This document shows, one piece after another, positions 17,048 to 25,131 of a stretch of DNA of 64,000 nucleotides. The position numbers and the translations under genes were made by a program. The notes under the pieces were generated by a model. That model had not been told where the DNA came from, made no database searches, and saw nothing but the letters and a program-made list of their open reading frames with translations. The stretch is from Sphingomicrobium arenosum (lineage in GTDB: Bacteria > Pseudomonadota > Alphaproteobacteria > Sphingomonadales > Sphingomonadaceae). The DNA lies in contig NZ_JANPVN010000001.1 of NCBI RefSeq assembly GCF_026157085.1, positions 1,798,001 to 1,862,000 of the forward strand. Reading direction: 5' to 3'. Position 1 is the stretch's first letter. Every line of letters begins with the position of its first letter.

Positions 17048-17743
17048 ATGAACATTCTCATCGTCCTCACCAGCCATGACGAACTCGGCGACACCGGCGA
17101 AAAAACGGGCTTCTGGCTCGAGGAACTGGCCGCGCCTTACTATGTCCTCAAGGACGCGGGTCACCGCCTCGCGCTGGCCAGCCCCAAGGGCGGCAAGCCG
17201 CCGCTCGATCCGCGCTCGGACAGCGAGGACAGCCAGACCGAGGACACCAAGCGCTTCAAGAACGACCCCGAGGCGCAGCAAGCGCTCGCCACCACCAAGC
17301 TCCTGTCCGAGATGAACCCCGCCGATTTCGATGCCGTCTTCTATCCCGGCGGCCACGGCCCGCTGTGGGATCTCGCGAGCAGCGAGGACAGCAAGCGGAT
17401 CGTCGAGGGTACGCTGCGCTCGGGCAAGCCGGTCGCGCTCGTCTGCCACGCTCCCGCCGTGCTCAAAATCGTCGAGAATGAGGAAGGCAAGCCGATCGTG
17501 GAGGGCCGCAAGGTCACCGGCTTCACCAACGAGGAAGAGGAACAGGTCGGCCTCACCGACGTCGTCCCCTTCCTTCTCGAGGATTGCCTGAAACAGCAGG
17601 GCGCCGAGTGGAGCCAGGGCGGCGTCTTCGCCGAGCATGTCGTCGCCGACGGCCTCCTCATCACCGGCCAGAACCCGCCCTCAAGCGGCCCGACCGCGCA
17701 AGCGCTGTGCAAGGCGCTGGCGGCGAAGGGGGAATATGCCTGA
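17048..17743 (+). CDS. DJ-1/PfpI (type 1 glutamine amidotransferase-like) protein
   Basis: 231 aa. The fold is shown by ILIVLTSHDELGDTGEKTGFW, PADFDAVFYPGGHGPLWDL and the nucleophile elbow VALVCHAPAVL with the catalytic Cys. The length and EKTGFWLEELA stretch match the Hsp31-like/YhbO-related subgroup, whose members act as glyoxalase III, deglycase or chaperone. Which activity applies here is not decided by sequence. It is the last chromosomal gene before the mobile element. Confidence 0.87.
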   Translation: MNILIVLTSHDELGDTGEKTGFWLEELAAPYYVLKDAGHRLALASPKGGKPPLDPRSDSEDSQTEDTKRFKNDPEAQQALATTKLLSEMNPADFDAVFYPGGHGPLWDLASSEDSKRIVEGTLRSGKPVALVCHAPAVLKIVENEEGKPIVEGRKVTGFTNEEEEQVGLTDVVPFLLEDCLKQQGAEWSQGGVFAEHVVADGLLITGQNPPSSGPTAQALCKALAAKGEYA

Positions 17744-17758
17744 TTAGGCGAACCTGAC

Positions 17759-17778
17759 GTCGTGCAGCCCTGCACGAC
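17759..17778 (+). other. perfect 8-bp hairpin after the DJ-1 gene
   Basis: GTCGTGCA and TGCACGAC enclose a GCCC loop. It lies 16 bp after the stop codon; it may protect the mRNA 3' end or be part of the terminator that follows. Confidence 0.5.
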
Positions 17779-17788
17779 ATCCGTCGGA

Positions 17789-17856
17789 TTTTCAAAGCAC
17801 AAGCCGGCCGCCCGTCCACTGGACGAGCGGCTTTTTTCCGGCTTGGACTTTGAAAA
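17789..17856 (+). terminator. large hairpin and terminator left of attL
   Basis: An inner stem GCCGCCCGTCC/GGACGAGCGGC (17807-17831, one mismatch) is followed by six T (17832-17837), a standard rho-independent terminator for the DJ-1 gene. Outer arms also pair: AAGCCGG with CCGGCTT, and TTTTCAAAG (17789-17797) with CTTTGAAAA (17848-17856). The outer arm runs into the first bases of the attL core. Confidence 0.7.
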
Positions 17857-17874
17857 TGGTCGGGGAGAGAGGAT
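17852..17874 (+). repeat. attL, direct repeat of tRNA-Pro 3' end
   Basis: 23 bases identical to 29768-29790. They include the CCA end and 3' acceptor/T-arm part of the tRNA (18 bases, as the complement) plus five flanking bases. The sequences diverge immediately after, as expected for an integration core. Confidence 0.92.
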
Positions 17875-17896
17875 ACCCGACCAATTATTCTCAGAC

Positions 17897-17913
17897 GCTA
17901 AGTCCTTGAAAAC
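17897..17913 (+). repeat. 17-bp arm-type sequence near attL
   Basis: GCTAAGTCCTTGAAAAC; its exact reverse complement is at 29750-29766 beside attR. The two copies face in opposite directions just inside the two cores, as recombinase or excisionase binding sites could. Confidence 0.75.
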
Positions 17914-17928
17914 TTGTGATATCGAATA

Positions 17929-17980
17929 GCGCGCTGTGCAGAATTGTACAACGAATGGTACAATAAGCTGCACAGCGCGC
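17929..17980. repeat. 52-bp interrupted palindrome near the left end
   Basis: Perfect outer arms of 13 bp (GCGCGCTGTGCAG at 17929-17941, CTGCACAGCGCGC at 17968-17980) and inner arms of 7 bp (ATTGTAC, GTACAAT) around an 8-base loop. It starts 6 bp beyond the stop of the leftward gene pair, so it may be their terminator, but it lacks a T-run and could be a protein-binding or origin site. TTGTAC/GTACAA half-sites also occur at 29679-29710 just upstream of the integrase. Confidence 0.8.
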
Positions 17981-17986
17981 CGTCCG

Positions 17987-18574
17987 TCATCGATTTGCGA
18001 GAGTCGACAACCAGGACGCGCGGGCGGCCTCTCGATCACGATCAGCGCCGAGCTGCCGGTCAACCTTCCCCCAGCCGAACCGGGTAAGGCGACGCGGCAG
18101 GATCATGGCGTGCGCATGGGGCGGGTTGTCGCTGCCCATCCGGAATGGCGCATGCAGCACCAGGATGAGCGGGAGCCCCCTGTTCTCGACATATTCATGG
18201 CGCGCCCACGCCCTCGCCTTCTCGTACGGGCCATGCAGGTTCGGCGCATCCTTGAACCGCAGAGTGACCTGCGCGAGCGCAAGGCTCTCGTCGGCCGGAT
18301 AAGCTTCCTCGAAGTTATGCACGAGGAAATCCACGTCGGCGTAGAGCTGAGGCGCATGAGCAGGCAGGAGAACCTCGACGCGCTCTGCGGTATCGATCTT
18401 GCCCTCCTTCGCGGCTGGGCGGCGCTTGGCGAGGATTTTGGGCGCGATAGACTGGCGCACCCCCTTGCCTGCTTCCCAGTTGTGGCGAGCGAACGTGAAG
18501 GCATCATCAGGTTCACCGTCCCAGAACGACTTGAGCGCGATGGTCTTCGGCGTTTTAATCGTCGGCTTCGGCAT
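17987..18574 (-). CDS. unknown protein with a relaxase-like His motif
   Basis: 195 aa from ATG 18574, which overlaps the stop of the upstream gene (TGATG), so the two are co-translated. The protein is soluble and moderately basic. Near residue 160 it has NPPHAHAMILPRR, resembling the third His motif (PHAH) of MobA/MobL-type relaxases, and before it ERVEVLLPAHAPQ and WARHEYVENRGLPLILVLH, also reminiscent of that fold. The other motifs, such as a clear N-terminal catalytic Tyr, are not evident. It may be a truncated or diverged relaxase accessory protein; this is inference and weak. Confidence 0.65.
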   Translation of the reverse strand: MPKPTIKTPKTIALKSFWDGEPDDAFTFARHNWEAGKGVRQSIAPKILAKRRPAAKEGKIDTAERVEVLLPAHAPQLYADVDFLVHNFEEAYPADESLALAQVTLRFKDAPNLHGPYEKARAWARHEYVENRGLPLILVLHAPFRMGSDNPPHAHAMILPRRLTRFGWGKVDRQLGADRDREAARASWLSTLANR

Positions 18575-19110
18575 CAGAACCACCCCGCGACGGCAATGCC
18601 GAGAATCTCGGCGCCGAATTCGAGGCCACGATACTTGTCGGCCCAGTCCAGATAGGGAGGGTCTTCCTCGATCTTCAGCCCGTCTTGCTCGAGACGGATG
18701 CACGGACCTTCGCCGGCCGATGGGATCAGCCATGCAGTGCCAGTCGGACGCGAGATCCAGACCCGATAGGCCAGGAACAGGCGATCATCGCCCTGAAGTT
18801 TGGCGTCGAAGGTCGCGTGGCCGGGCTTGTCTGACGCGCGACTAATGACCAGGTCGCATGTGACCGCATTGGCCACGGCCAAGCCCTCGCGGATGAGGAG
18901 TGGCCGCTGACAGCTGGTGCCGAGAACGACGACGTTTGCCTCGGCCAGCATCACGCTGTGCTTCAGGTATGGATGGAACGTCTCGGGTTTCTGATCGACC
19001 ACCCCGTCGATCAGCATGCCGATGGCGAGCATCAGCCGCTTCACTTGGTCTCGCGGTTCGGGGATCGGGTCGAGTGGCAGTCGGTCGATCGGGCTTGGTA
19101 TTTGTTGCAT
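18574..19110 (-). CDS. unknown protein of the mobile element (178 aa)
   Basis: 178 aa starting MQQIPSPIDRLPLDPIPEPR. No membrane span, no known motif. It reads as an ordinary globular protein with a helix near residues 20-40 (DQVKRLMLAIGMLIDGVV) and beta-rich later parts. Coupled to the 195-aa gene by a TGATG overlap. The pair is divergent from the relaxase gene with the candidate oriT between them, which suggests a role in mobilization or its control (context only). Confidence 0.7.
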   Translation of the reverse strand: MQQIPSPIDRLPLDPIPEPRDQVKRLMLAIGMLIDGVVDQKPETFHPYLKHSVMLAEANVVVLGTSCQRPLLIREGLAVANAVTCDLVISRASDKPGHATFDAKLQGDDRLFLAYRVWISRPTGTAWLIPSAGEGPCIRLEQDGLKIEEDPPYLDWADKYRGLEFGAEILGIAVAGWF

Positions 19111-19468
19111 CTGCGATGCTTCCTTTTGTCTGGCTGCTTATCGCAACGACCAAGCCGTGTTGTTGCGAGCAGCTTTCATTGGATTGGCTTGATCAATCCT
19201 CACCCTCTCCTTTCATTCCGAGCTTGCTCGGCCTGCCCACGAGCCCTCGTGCCCCATATGGGGAGATTTGGTTCCTTGACGATCATGACATTTCACGGGG
19301 TTCACCCCGCCCGAGGGCGCGTCCAAGTGCCCGGGGGTTTATTACGCCACCGCGTAAAAACCCTTCACGGGTGAAATGTTATTATCGTCTCTCTGCTAAC
19401 ATTTTTTGGCGGGCCTCTTTCGCCCGCCTCCCCTGACCTGATACTATTTCAGGAAAGGGGGACGGTCG
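19111..19468. other. 358-bp intergenic region between unknown pair and relaxase
   Basis: No convincing gene. It holds the upstream region of both divergent units. The right half (19288-19379) is rich in inverted repeats (candidate oriT, separate entry). Near 19410-19431 another stem GGCGGGC/GCCCGCC with a CTCTTTC-type loop is present. Confidence 0.6.
19288..19379 (+). other. candidate oriT with nested inverted repeats
   Basis: Outer 9-bp arms ACATTTCAC (19288-19296) and GTGAAATGT (19371-19379) enclose a stem CGGGG-TTCA-CCCCG (about 19297-19309) and an imperfect stem GTTTATTACGC/GCGTAAAAAC (about 19338-19361). It sits about 90 bp upstream of the MobV relaxase gene, where MobV oriTs usually lie. 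No nick site could be assigned. Confidence 0.45.
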
Positions 19469-20974
19469 ATGAAACGGCGTAAACGCCGCACAGATGATGA
19501 GGACGATATCGGTCCGATTGGCAAGCGGAAGCCGAAGCGCAACTTTGATCTCGAAAAGAGATTGGTCGGAGGTGTCGGGCGCTTCCCGCCGCGAGCCGAC
19601 GGTTCGCCAGCTCTGGGGTTTGCGACCCTTGGTCACAACAATCTGAAGACTTGGAACCAGGTAGCGAAGGCTCAAGGCCACAACGAGCGTCACATCGACG
19701 TTCCGAACGTCGAAGACGAGCGGCCGGAACCGATCGAGCTACTGCAAGGCGCCGAAGGCACCTACAAGGAGCGCATCAAGGACATTTTCGATGCTAAGGG
19801 CGTCCCACACAAGATCAGGAAAAACTGCGGCGCCATCGCCGTAGAGGATGTCTACGGCGCCTCCCCTGAATACTGGAATCGCGATGGAGACTGGCGCGAG
19901 AAGCCCCTTGAGGAACTGCTTCGCGATCCCGTCATTGTGCGGGCGTTCGAGTTTGCGCGGAAGGAGCATGGCGACCTGCTGGCCTCCGTATCGCTCCATA
20001 TCGACGAGAGGTCGCCCCACATCCACGTCGTATCGGTGCCGCTGACCCATAAATGGGTTCGCCCACGAGGCCCCAAGCCGAAGAGCCTAGAGAAGGTCGA
20101 CGGCCACGTCGTCGACACCCGGGGGGAGATGAAATGGTCCCTCGACGTCTCGTCGACTCGCTGGGCGCCAGAGGCACTTGCTAAACGCCACGACCGCTGG
20201 GCCGCGGTGTGCGAGGATCTCGGGCTTGTTCGAGGAATCGACGGGCGCGACCTTTCGCCAAACGAAAAGCGCGATCGACGGCACACGCATACTGGCAAGG
20301 CCAGCCAAGCCGGCGAGAAAGTCCGGAGAGCTCGTGAGGATAGGCTTAAGGAGGCCGACGCGAAGGCGGCCGCCATCGTCAAGGAGGCGGAAATCACTGC
20401 CGCGCGGATCAAGGCCGAGGCTCGCCAGTCCACGGCCAAGTTGGAGAATGAGCTTTCCGAAAGGATCAGCGATGCCGAATTCACATCGAAGCAAGCGGAA
20501 AGAGAGAAAGACGACCTCCGCAGCGCGATGAATTCTCTAGCTCGCTTTCTGCGACATGATGCTGACGATGGCTTGAGCCTTACCCCAGAGATGTTCTCTC
20601 ACCCGAATAAAATGCCGAAGGAAGTCCTCGACTTCGCCCATGTCGAGCCGAGCCTCACTACCGCCTGTTTCGACCTTCTCGAGCTCGTCGCCAAGTTCAA
20701 TCAGCGCAATGTGGAGCTGAAAGCGAAAGAGAAGGACTTTTCGAGACGAAATGCGCGGCTCAACGAAGCGACGAAGAGCTTTAACGATAAGGTAGTCGAC
20801 CTCCGAAAGATCATGGCTAAGGCGGCCGAATTCGAGGAGGTGTTCGCTAAGATTCCCGAGGATGAACGAGCACCTCGAGTGAAGCAAGCGCTCCACAAGG
20901 CGGAGGGGCTGACTATCGACGATATCCCTCCCGGGTGGCCAGTTCCAGGGAAGGGTGGCTACGGCCGTGACTAA
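19469..20974 (+). CDS. MobV (Mob/Pre) family relaxase
   Basis: 501 aa. The N-terminal relaxase domain has the MobV pattern: GHNNLKTWNQVAKAQGHNER with a conserved N/H/R region and, at residues 177-186, HIDERSPHIH followed by VVSVPL, the HxDE...PHxH metal/catalytic motif. The C-terminal 200 residues are a long charged coiled coil (about 290-470, many Ala/Glu/Lys). It would nick oriT and lead single-strand transfer, using a helper conjugation system. The very basic start MKRRKRRTDDEDD is unusual; a later start is possible. Confidence 0.85.
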   Translation: MKRRKRRTDDEDDIGPIGKRKPKRNFDLEKRLVGGVGRFPPRADGSPALGFATLGHNNLKTWNQVAKAQGHNERHIDVPNVEDERPEPIELLQGAEGTYKERIKDIFDAKGVPHKIRKNCGAIAVEDVYGASPEYWNRDGDWREKPLEELLRDPVIVRAFEFARKEHGDLLASVSLHIDERSPHIHVVSVPLTHKWVRPRGPKPKSLEKVDGHVVDTRGEMKWSLDVSSTRWAPEALAKRHDRWAAVCEDLGLVRGIDGRDLSPNEKRDRRHTHTGKASQAGEKVRRAREDRLKEADAKAAAIVKEAEITAARIKAEARQSTAKLENELSERISDAEFTSKQAEREKDDLRSAMNSLARFLRHDADDGLSLTPEMFSHPNKMPKEVLDFAHVEPSLTTACFDLLELVAKFNQRNVELKAKEKDFSRRNARLNEATKSFNDKVVDLRKIMAKAAEFEEVFAKIPEDERAPRVKQALHKAEGLTIDDIPPGWPVPGKGGYGRD

Positions 20975-21088
20975 GAAGGCAAAAATCGGAAAACCGGGCG
21001 AGTAAATACTCTTCTCCCGGCTACGCCGATGGGACAATCAAGCTGGTCGACGACATCGGTAGAGTTGCTTGAAGGTGCCGAATAATGT

Positions 21089-21610
21089 GTGACAAAACAA
21101 AGCTCTGGAGAAGGCACCTCGACGAACCGCGCTTTCGACCCCATATCGAACCGCATGGACTTGCCTCGCGTATCCTCGGACACAAGTCATACTGACAAAG
21201 CTGCACCGGTTACGCCCGCGCGCTCGCGTCTCATGGCCCGCGTTCGAAGCCGAAACACCAAGCCCGAACTCCGGGTGAGGCAAGCGCTTCACGCCCTTGG
21301 CTATCGGTTTCGCCTTCACCGACGTGATTTGCCGGGGACACCCGATATTGTTCTGCCGCGCTATCGCACAGCCATTTTCGTCCATGGCTGCTTCTGGCAT
21401 CGGCACGAAGGCTGCCGCAAGACAACGATGCCGAAGACGCGTGCTTCCTATTGGCGAGATAAGTTCGCAGCCAACGTGGCTCGTGATCGCCGGAAGCAAG
21501 ATGCTCTAGAGCACGCGGGCTGGCGCTGCGTCACGGTATGGGAGTGCGAGACGGAAAACGAAGTCAGCTTGCGCGACCGTTTGATCTCGCTTTTCGGCTC
21601 TGGCAAGTAA
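21089..21610 (+). CDS. vsr: very short patch repair endonuclease Vsr
   Basis: 173 aa from GTG 21089; an ATG at 21155 would give a product closer to the usual 130-150 aa. The Vsr core is complete: MARVRSRNTKPELRVRQAL, LPGTPDIVLPRYRTAIFVHG with catalytic-type D86, CFWHRHEGC with the zinc-binding Cys/His, and WRCVTVWECE. Vsr nicks at T:G mismatches made by deamination of 5-methylcytosine and is usually found with a cytosine-C5 methyltransferase; here two such enzymes lie in the same element. First gene of a rightward three-gene unit. Confidence 0.93.
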   Translation: MTKQSSGEGTSTNRAFDPISNRMDLPRVSSDTSHTDKAAPVTPARSRLMARVRSRNTKPELRVRQALHALGYRFRLHRRDLPGTPDIVLPRYRTAIFVHGCFWHRHEGCRKTTMPKTRASYWRDKFAANVARDRRKQDALEHAGWRCVTVWECETENEVSLRDRLISLFGSGK

Positions 21611-21656
21611 TTCGGCAGGCTGCCGACGGCGGTACAACTATAGTGGGGGGAGCGTA

Positions 21657-23447
21657 GTGCCCGATGTAAGCGAAGATACGGCGGAACAGGTTCCGACCGC
21701 GACAGATGAAGATGCGGTGGAACAGGTTCCGACCGCGACAGAAAAGGTACAAGATCTCTTTGAAGGGTTGCTAGAAAAAACGCCGAAGGGGTTTGCCGCC
21801 TCAAGCATGGGTAAGTTTAACGAGTTTCGCGCTTGGTTCGCGGAGACCCTCAACCTCGGTGACTGGAAGCAAAACACGTACGCGGTTGGATCGGCAGGCA
21901 CCGCCCATAACTTTTCGGCTCGCTGGGCACAAAACAACATGATCGCGGGACGCCATGTCTCGATTGGCCTCGCCTTTCTTTCAGTGCCCGCGGGGGTAGA
22001 CCCTGACGATCTTGCCAGAACGGCTATGAATACAAACAAGACATTCGTGTCGGGAGAGAAGCCGACTTCCTACGAAACGATCATGTTATTCATCCAGCGC
22101 TATGGAAGTACACAGCTGGAGCCCTATTCAATTATGTCGAGACCCGGCAGTCCGGTCGCGACAGCTCTATCTAAGCTCTTTCCGGGCGTGCAGCTTGAAA
22201 CCGTCCCTTGGACACGCAGCAAACCTCCAGTCCTCGCAACTATACCAGCTGCGAAGACCGAAACGCAGGATGCGAAACCACTGGATCCGGAGTTAGCCGT
22301 AGAACTAGAAGCGGCATTGGCCACCGCCGCCTATCGGGCCGAGCCGGGTTTGCCCAAACGGTTTATCGCTTCACTCGCTGCAAAGCCCTTCTTGATCCTC
22401 GCCGGGCTGTCGGGCTCTGGTAAGACGCTACTCGGCATGCTCGCTTCGTATTGGCTCAGTGCGAACTCTGAGCAGGTTGCAGTCGTCGCCGTTGGCGCCG
22501 ACTGGACTAGCAAGCATCATCTGCTTGGGTATTCAGATGCGCTCGATGCCGAAGCTTTCGTTTGCACGCCGACGCTTGAGCTTCTTTTGCGCGCTGTAGA
22601 TGATCCCGCGAACCCTTATTTCTTGATTCTTGACGAAATGAATCTCTCACACGTAGAGCGATACTTCTCCGACTTTCTTTCGGCAATCGAGAGCGGACAG
22701 CCCTTATATTTGCATGGCGGTGAAACCACTCGAAACAACGTTCCACCAAGCGTTCCTTTCCCGCGCAACCTCTTTGTGATCGGGACGATTAACGTCGACG
22801 AGACGACCTACACGTTTTCGCCCAAGGTTCTTGACCGTGCCAATGTTATCGAATTTGTCGTGTCTCGCGATGCTTTGCGTTCTTATCTTGAGGGCCAACG
22901 AGAGCTCGACGTGGATAGTCTCCGGGGAGGTGGCGCACACTACGGACCATCGCTTGTTGAGTTTGTGACCTCACCTGCTGAACTTGGCGCTTTGCCCGAC
23001 GCCGAAGCCCTGGAAGTTCTTGAAGCGATCGACCTGCTATTTGCAGCGCTAGATAGCTCGGGCCTTCAGCTCGGTTTTCGGAGCGCTCGAGAAATGATCC
23101 GCTTTGTCGTAGCCAGCAAAACGCTTTTCGAGGGTGAGGGGACTGCAAAAGCTGCGCTCGATGCGCAGATATCACAACGGATTCTTCCGAAACTTAGCGG
23201 CGACGCAGCACGTCTTGAACCGGTGTTAATAGCGCTACTCGCGTACTGCATCGCGGCATCGAAAAATTTTCCGCCGACAGAAGCCGAGTTTGATCAAACG
23301 AAGGAGCGGTTGAGCCAACTCGCATCGAATGAGCTAAGCTCGGACCTCGAGGCAGCAGGCGATGGCTTCCCAATTTCATCGGAAAAGATCGGTCGACTTC
23401 TTTCGCGGTTAGCAGCACATGGGTTCGCAACGGCCATCGAGGCCTAG
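21657..23447 (+). CDS. McrB-like AAA+ NTPase of a restriction system
   Basis: 596 aa from GTG 21657, with GGGGGGAG as ribosome binding site. The N-terminal 200 residues lack a recognised domain and open with a 12-residue tandem repeat (EQVPTAT twice). The AAA+ domain has Walker A GLSGSGKT (residues 250-257), Walker B FLILDEMN, and TINVDETTYTFSPKVLDRAN, the McrB-type sensor/arginine-finger region. McrB proteins are translocating NTPases, mostly GTP-dependent, that work with a separate nuclease subunit. The next gene, starting with no gap, supplies that nuclease. Confidence 0.88.
   Translation: MPDVSEDTAEQVPTATDEDAVEQVPTATEKVQDLFEGLLEKTPKGFAASSMGKFNEFRAWFAETLNLGDWKQNTYAVGSAGTAHNFSARWAQNNMIAGRHVSIGLAFLSVPAGVDPDDLARTAMNTNKTFVSGEKPTSYETIMLFIQRYGSTQLEPYSIMSRPGSPVATALSKLFPGVQLETVPWTRSKPPVLATIPAAKTETQDAKPLDPELAVELEAALATAAYRAEPGLPKRFIASLAAKPFLILAGLSGSGKTLLGMLASYWLSANSEQVAVVAVGADWTSKHHLLGYSDALDAEAFVCTPTLELLLRAVDDPANPYFLILDEMNLSHVERYFSDFLSAIESGQPLYLHGGETTRNNVPPSVPFPRNLFVIGTINVDETTYTFSPKVLDRANVIEFVVSRDALRSYLEGQRELDVDSLRGGGAHYGPSLVEFVTSPAELGALPDAEALEVLEAIDLLFAALDSSGLQLGFRSAREMIRFVVASKTLFEGEGTAKAALDAQISQRILPKLSGDAARLEPVLIALLAYCIAASKNFPPTEAEFDQTKERLSQLASNELSSDLEAAGDGFPISSEKIGRLLSRLAAHGFATAIEA
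21683..21742 (+). repeat. 36-bp tandem repeat at the start of the McrB-like gene
   Basis: The unit starting GGAACAGGTTCCGACC occurs at 21683 and again 36 bases later at 21719, giving the 12-residue protein repeat. Each copy contains GGAAC-AG-GTTCC, a near palindrome that could also be a protein-binding site. Confidence 0.7.
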
Positions 23448-25130
23448 TTGACTGCGACTTCGACCATAACCTTTCCTTGCCGGATGCCAGACGGCACTTG
23501 GCTTGGAGAGCTGCAAATAGCTGACCAGCGCGGTAAAGCCACTCTCGAGCGCGACGCTACTACTGCGCGCGCTTGGATTGGCGAGCTCGATGATTATATC
23601 GTGCTACTTCGCGACGCCTCACCAGCTGTATCTGGCTTTACCGCGCCAGTTTCCGCCGGACGTATAGAAAACGATGGTGCGTTATTCGGATTTCTTCCTA
23701 GCCAAGCTGGCCTTGGATCCGTGCGCATCGGGCTTGCCGGCCCTAGTGGTGAGCCACTCTGGCACCAATCGGTTTCCATTCGCCCTGCCAAGTTTCGGGA
23801 CACAATTGAGTTCGAGACGATGGTATCTGAGATCTGTGACTGGCGAACAGCGCTGACGCTCGATCTACGCGCATCATCCTCGGCTCCTTGGACACTCGAT
23901 CGTAATCTTGTCGCCATACCCGCGGAGGAAAGGCTTGCGGTCCTGCGCGCTGCTGCTGGCGAAACCGCATTCGTTGAGGCGCTTCGCCATATTGAAAACA
24001 ACGCAACATCCAAATTAGAACGAGAGACAACCTTGGTGCGGCTCGGCGAGAGCGGCATCGATACTCACTCTTTAGGGCAACACCTCTCAAGCGCCGTGCG
24101 ACGAAGGGCGGTACCGTCATCGCATCGATTGGGAAGTCGACTTTCGGCAATTCCGACGGAAATGCCATCGGTACGGCGTTACGACAGCACCGACACCCCC
24201 GATAATCGTTTCGCAAAATTTGTCGGGGAAGGGTTTAGGAGGCGGATTGTCGAAGCCATTGGTGGCGGTATTGATCTGAGAACGCCTCTCGGTGCGTGGG
24301 GCATGCGTACTGCGTCGATGCTTGACCGAATTCTAGGGTCCCGTTTCTACCGTGGTGTCGGCAATCTCACACGGCTCGAGCTCGGTAGCCCGGGGCTACA
24401 GCGCCGTCGCGGATATCGTAAGGTGCTGGAGGCGTTTCTCGCAGGTCAGGCAGGTCTGGCGGTCAAGTGGGACGACCTCGACGCTTTGGTACACGCCGAA
24501 ACTCGCGACGTTCCGAGCCTTTACGAAATCTGGTGTCTTGTGCGCCTGCGCGATGAAATTGAGAAAACGTACGGCATCGCTCTGTCGCAAGACCATATCT
24601 CGCTTAGCTTAGGACGTTTGAAACTGAGGCGCGGAACGGCGGCGACGGCCAGCAATTTGGTAAAGATCGCAGATCAGCCTTTTGCGATGAAACTTTGGTA
24701 CAATCGCAGCTTCTCGCCGGCGCCGTCTCCCGCGGTGAACGGGTTTTGGAAGACGAGTCCGCTGTCGACGGGAACCTGGACCAAAACGATGATGCCTGAT
24801 TTCACTATCGAGCTAAGGCCAAAGGATGGGCCCGGCGAGCTGCTTGTTCATCTCGACGCGAAATACAAGCTGAAGTCGATCAGAAATTCTCAAAACCCTC
24901 CGCCCGACCGAACGCATAAGGCCGACGACGTTGATAAAATGCATGCCTATCTTTTCGGCATCAACAACAGCGTTGGAGCCTACATTCTCTACCCGGGTGA
25001 CACGACCTCCTATTTTAGAAGGAGCGATCTGCGATCGACGATCGGCGCGATCCCAGTTGTGCCAGGAGAGAGTCAAAATCTCGGTGATTGTCTCAAAGAA
25101 ATCTTGGAAGCTGCTGTACGCGACGCTTAA
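23448..25130 (+). CDS. DUF2357 PD-(D/E)XK nuclease, partner of the McrB-like ATPase
   Basis: 560 aa from TTG 23448, directly after the TAG of the McrB-like gene; an ATG at 23484 is an alternative start. The N-terminal part is beta-rich; the middle matches DUF2357-type proteins (RFAKFVGEGFRRRIVEAI and PSLYEIWCLVRLRDEIEK). The C-terminal nuclease core is clear: PDFTIEL with D451, HLDAKYK with D470 and K472, then KADDVDKMHAYL and GAYILYPG. It is the likely DNA-cleaving subunit, as McrC is for McrB. It faces the two methyltransferase genes tail to tail. Confidence 0.86.
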   Translation: MTATSTITFPCRMPDGTWLGELQIADQRGKATLERDATTARAWIGELDDYIVLLRDASPAVSGFTAPVSAGRIENDGALFGFLPSQAGLGSVRIGLAGPSGEPLWHQSVSIRPAKFRDTIEFETMVSEICDWRTALTLDLRASSSAPWTLDRNLVAIPAEERLAVLRAAAGETAFVEALRHIENNATSKLERETTLVRLGESGIDTHSLGQHLSSAVRRRAVPSSHRLGSRLSAIPTEMPSVRRYDSTDTPDNRFAKFVGEGFRRRIVEAIGGGIDLRTPLGAWGMRTASMLDRILGSRFYRGVGNLTRLELGSPGLQRRRGYRKVLEAFLAGQAGLAVKWDDLDALVHAETRDVPSLYEIWCLVRLRDEIEKTYGIALSQDHISLSLGRLKLRRGTAATASNLVKIADQPFAMKLWYNRSFSPAPSPAVNGFWKTSPLSTGTWTKTMMPDFTIELRPKDGPGELLVHLDAKYKLKSIRNSQNPPPDRTHKADDVDKMHAYLFGINNSVGAYILYPGDTTSYFRRSDLRSTIGAIPVVPGESQNLGDCLKEILEAAVRDA

Positions 25131-25131
25131 T

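Noticed and set aside
21657..25130. Plain type IV McrBC system
   Set aside because: A methylation-dependent nuclease beside two active-looking C5 methyltransferases would attack its own host; a two-methyltransferase restriction system fits better. Not proven.
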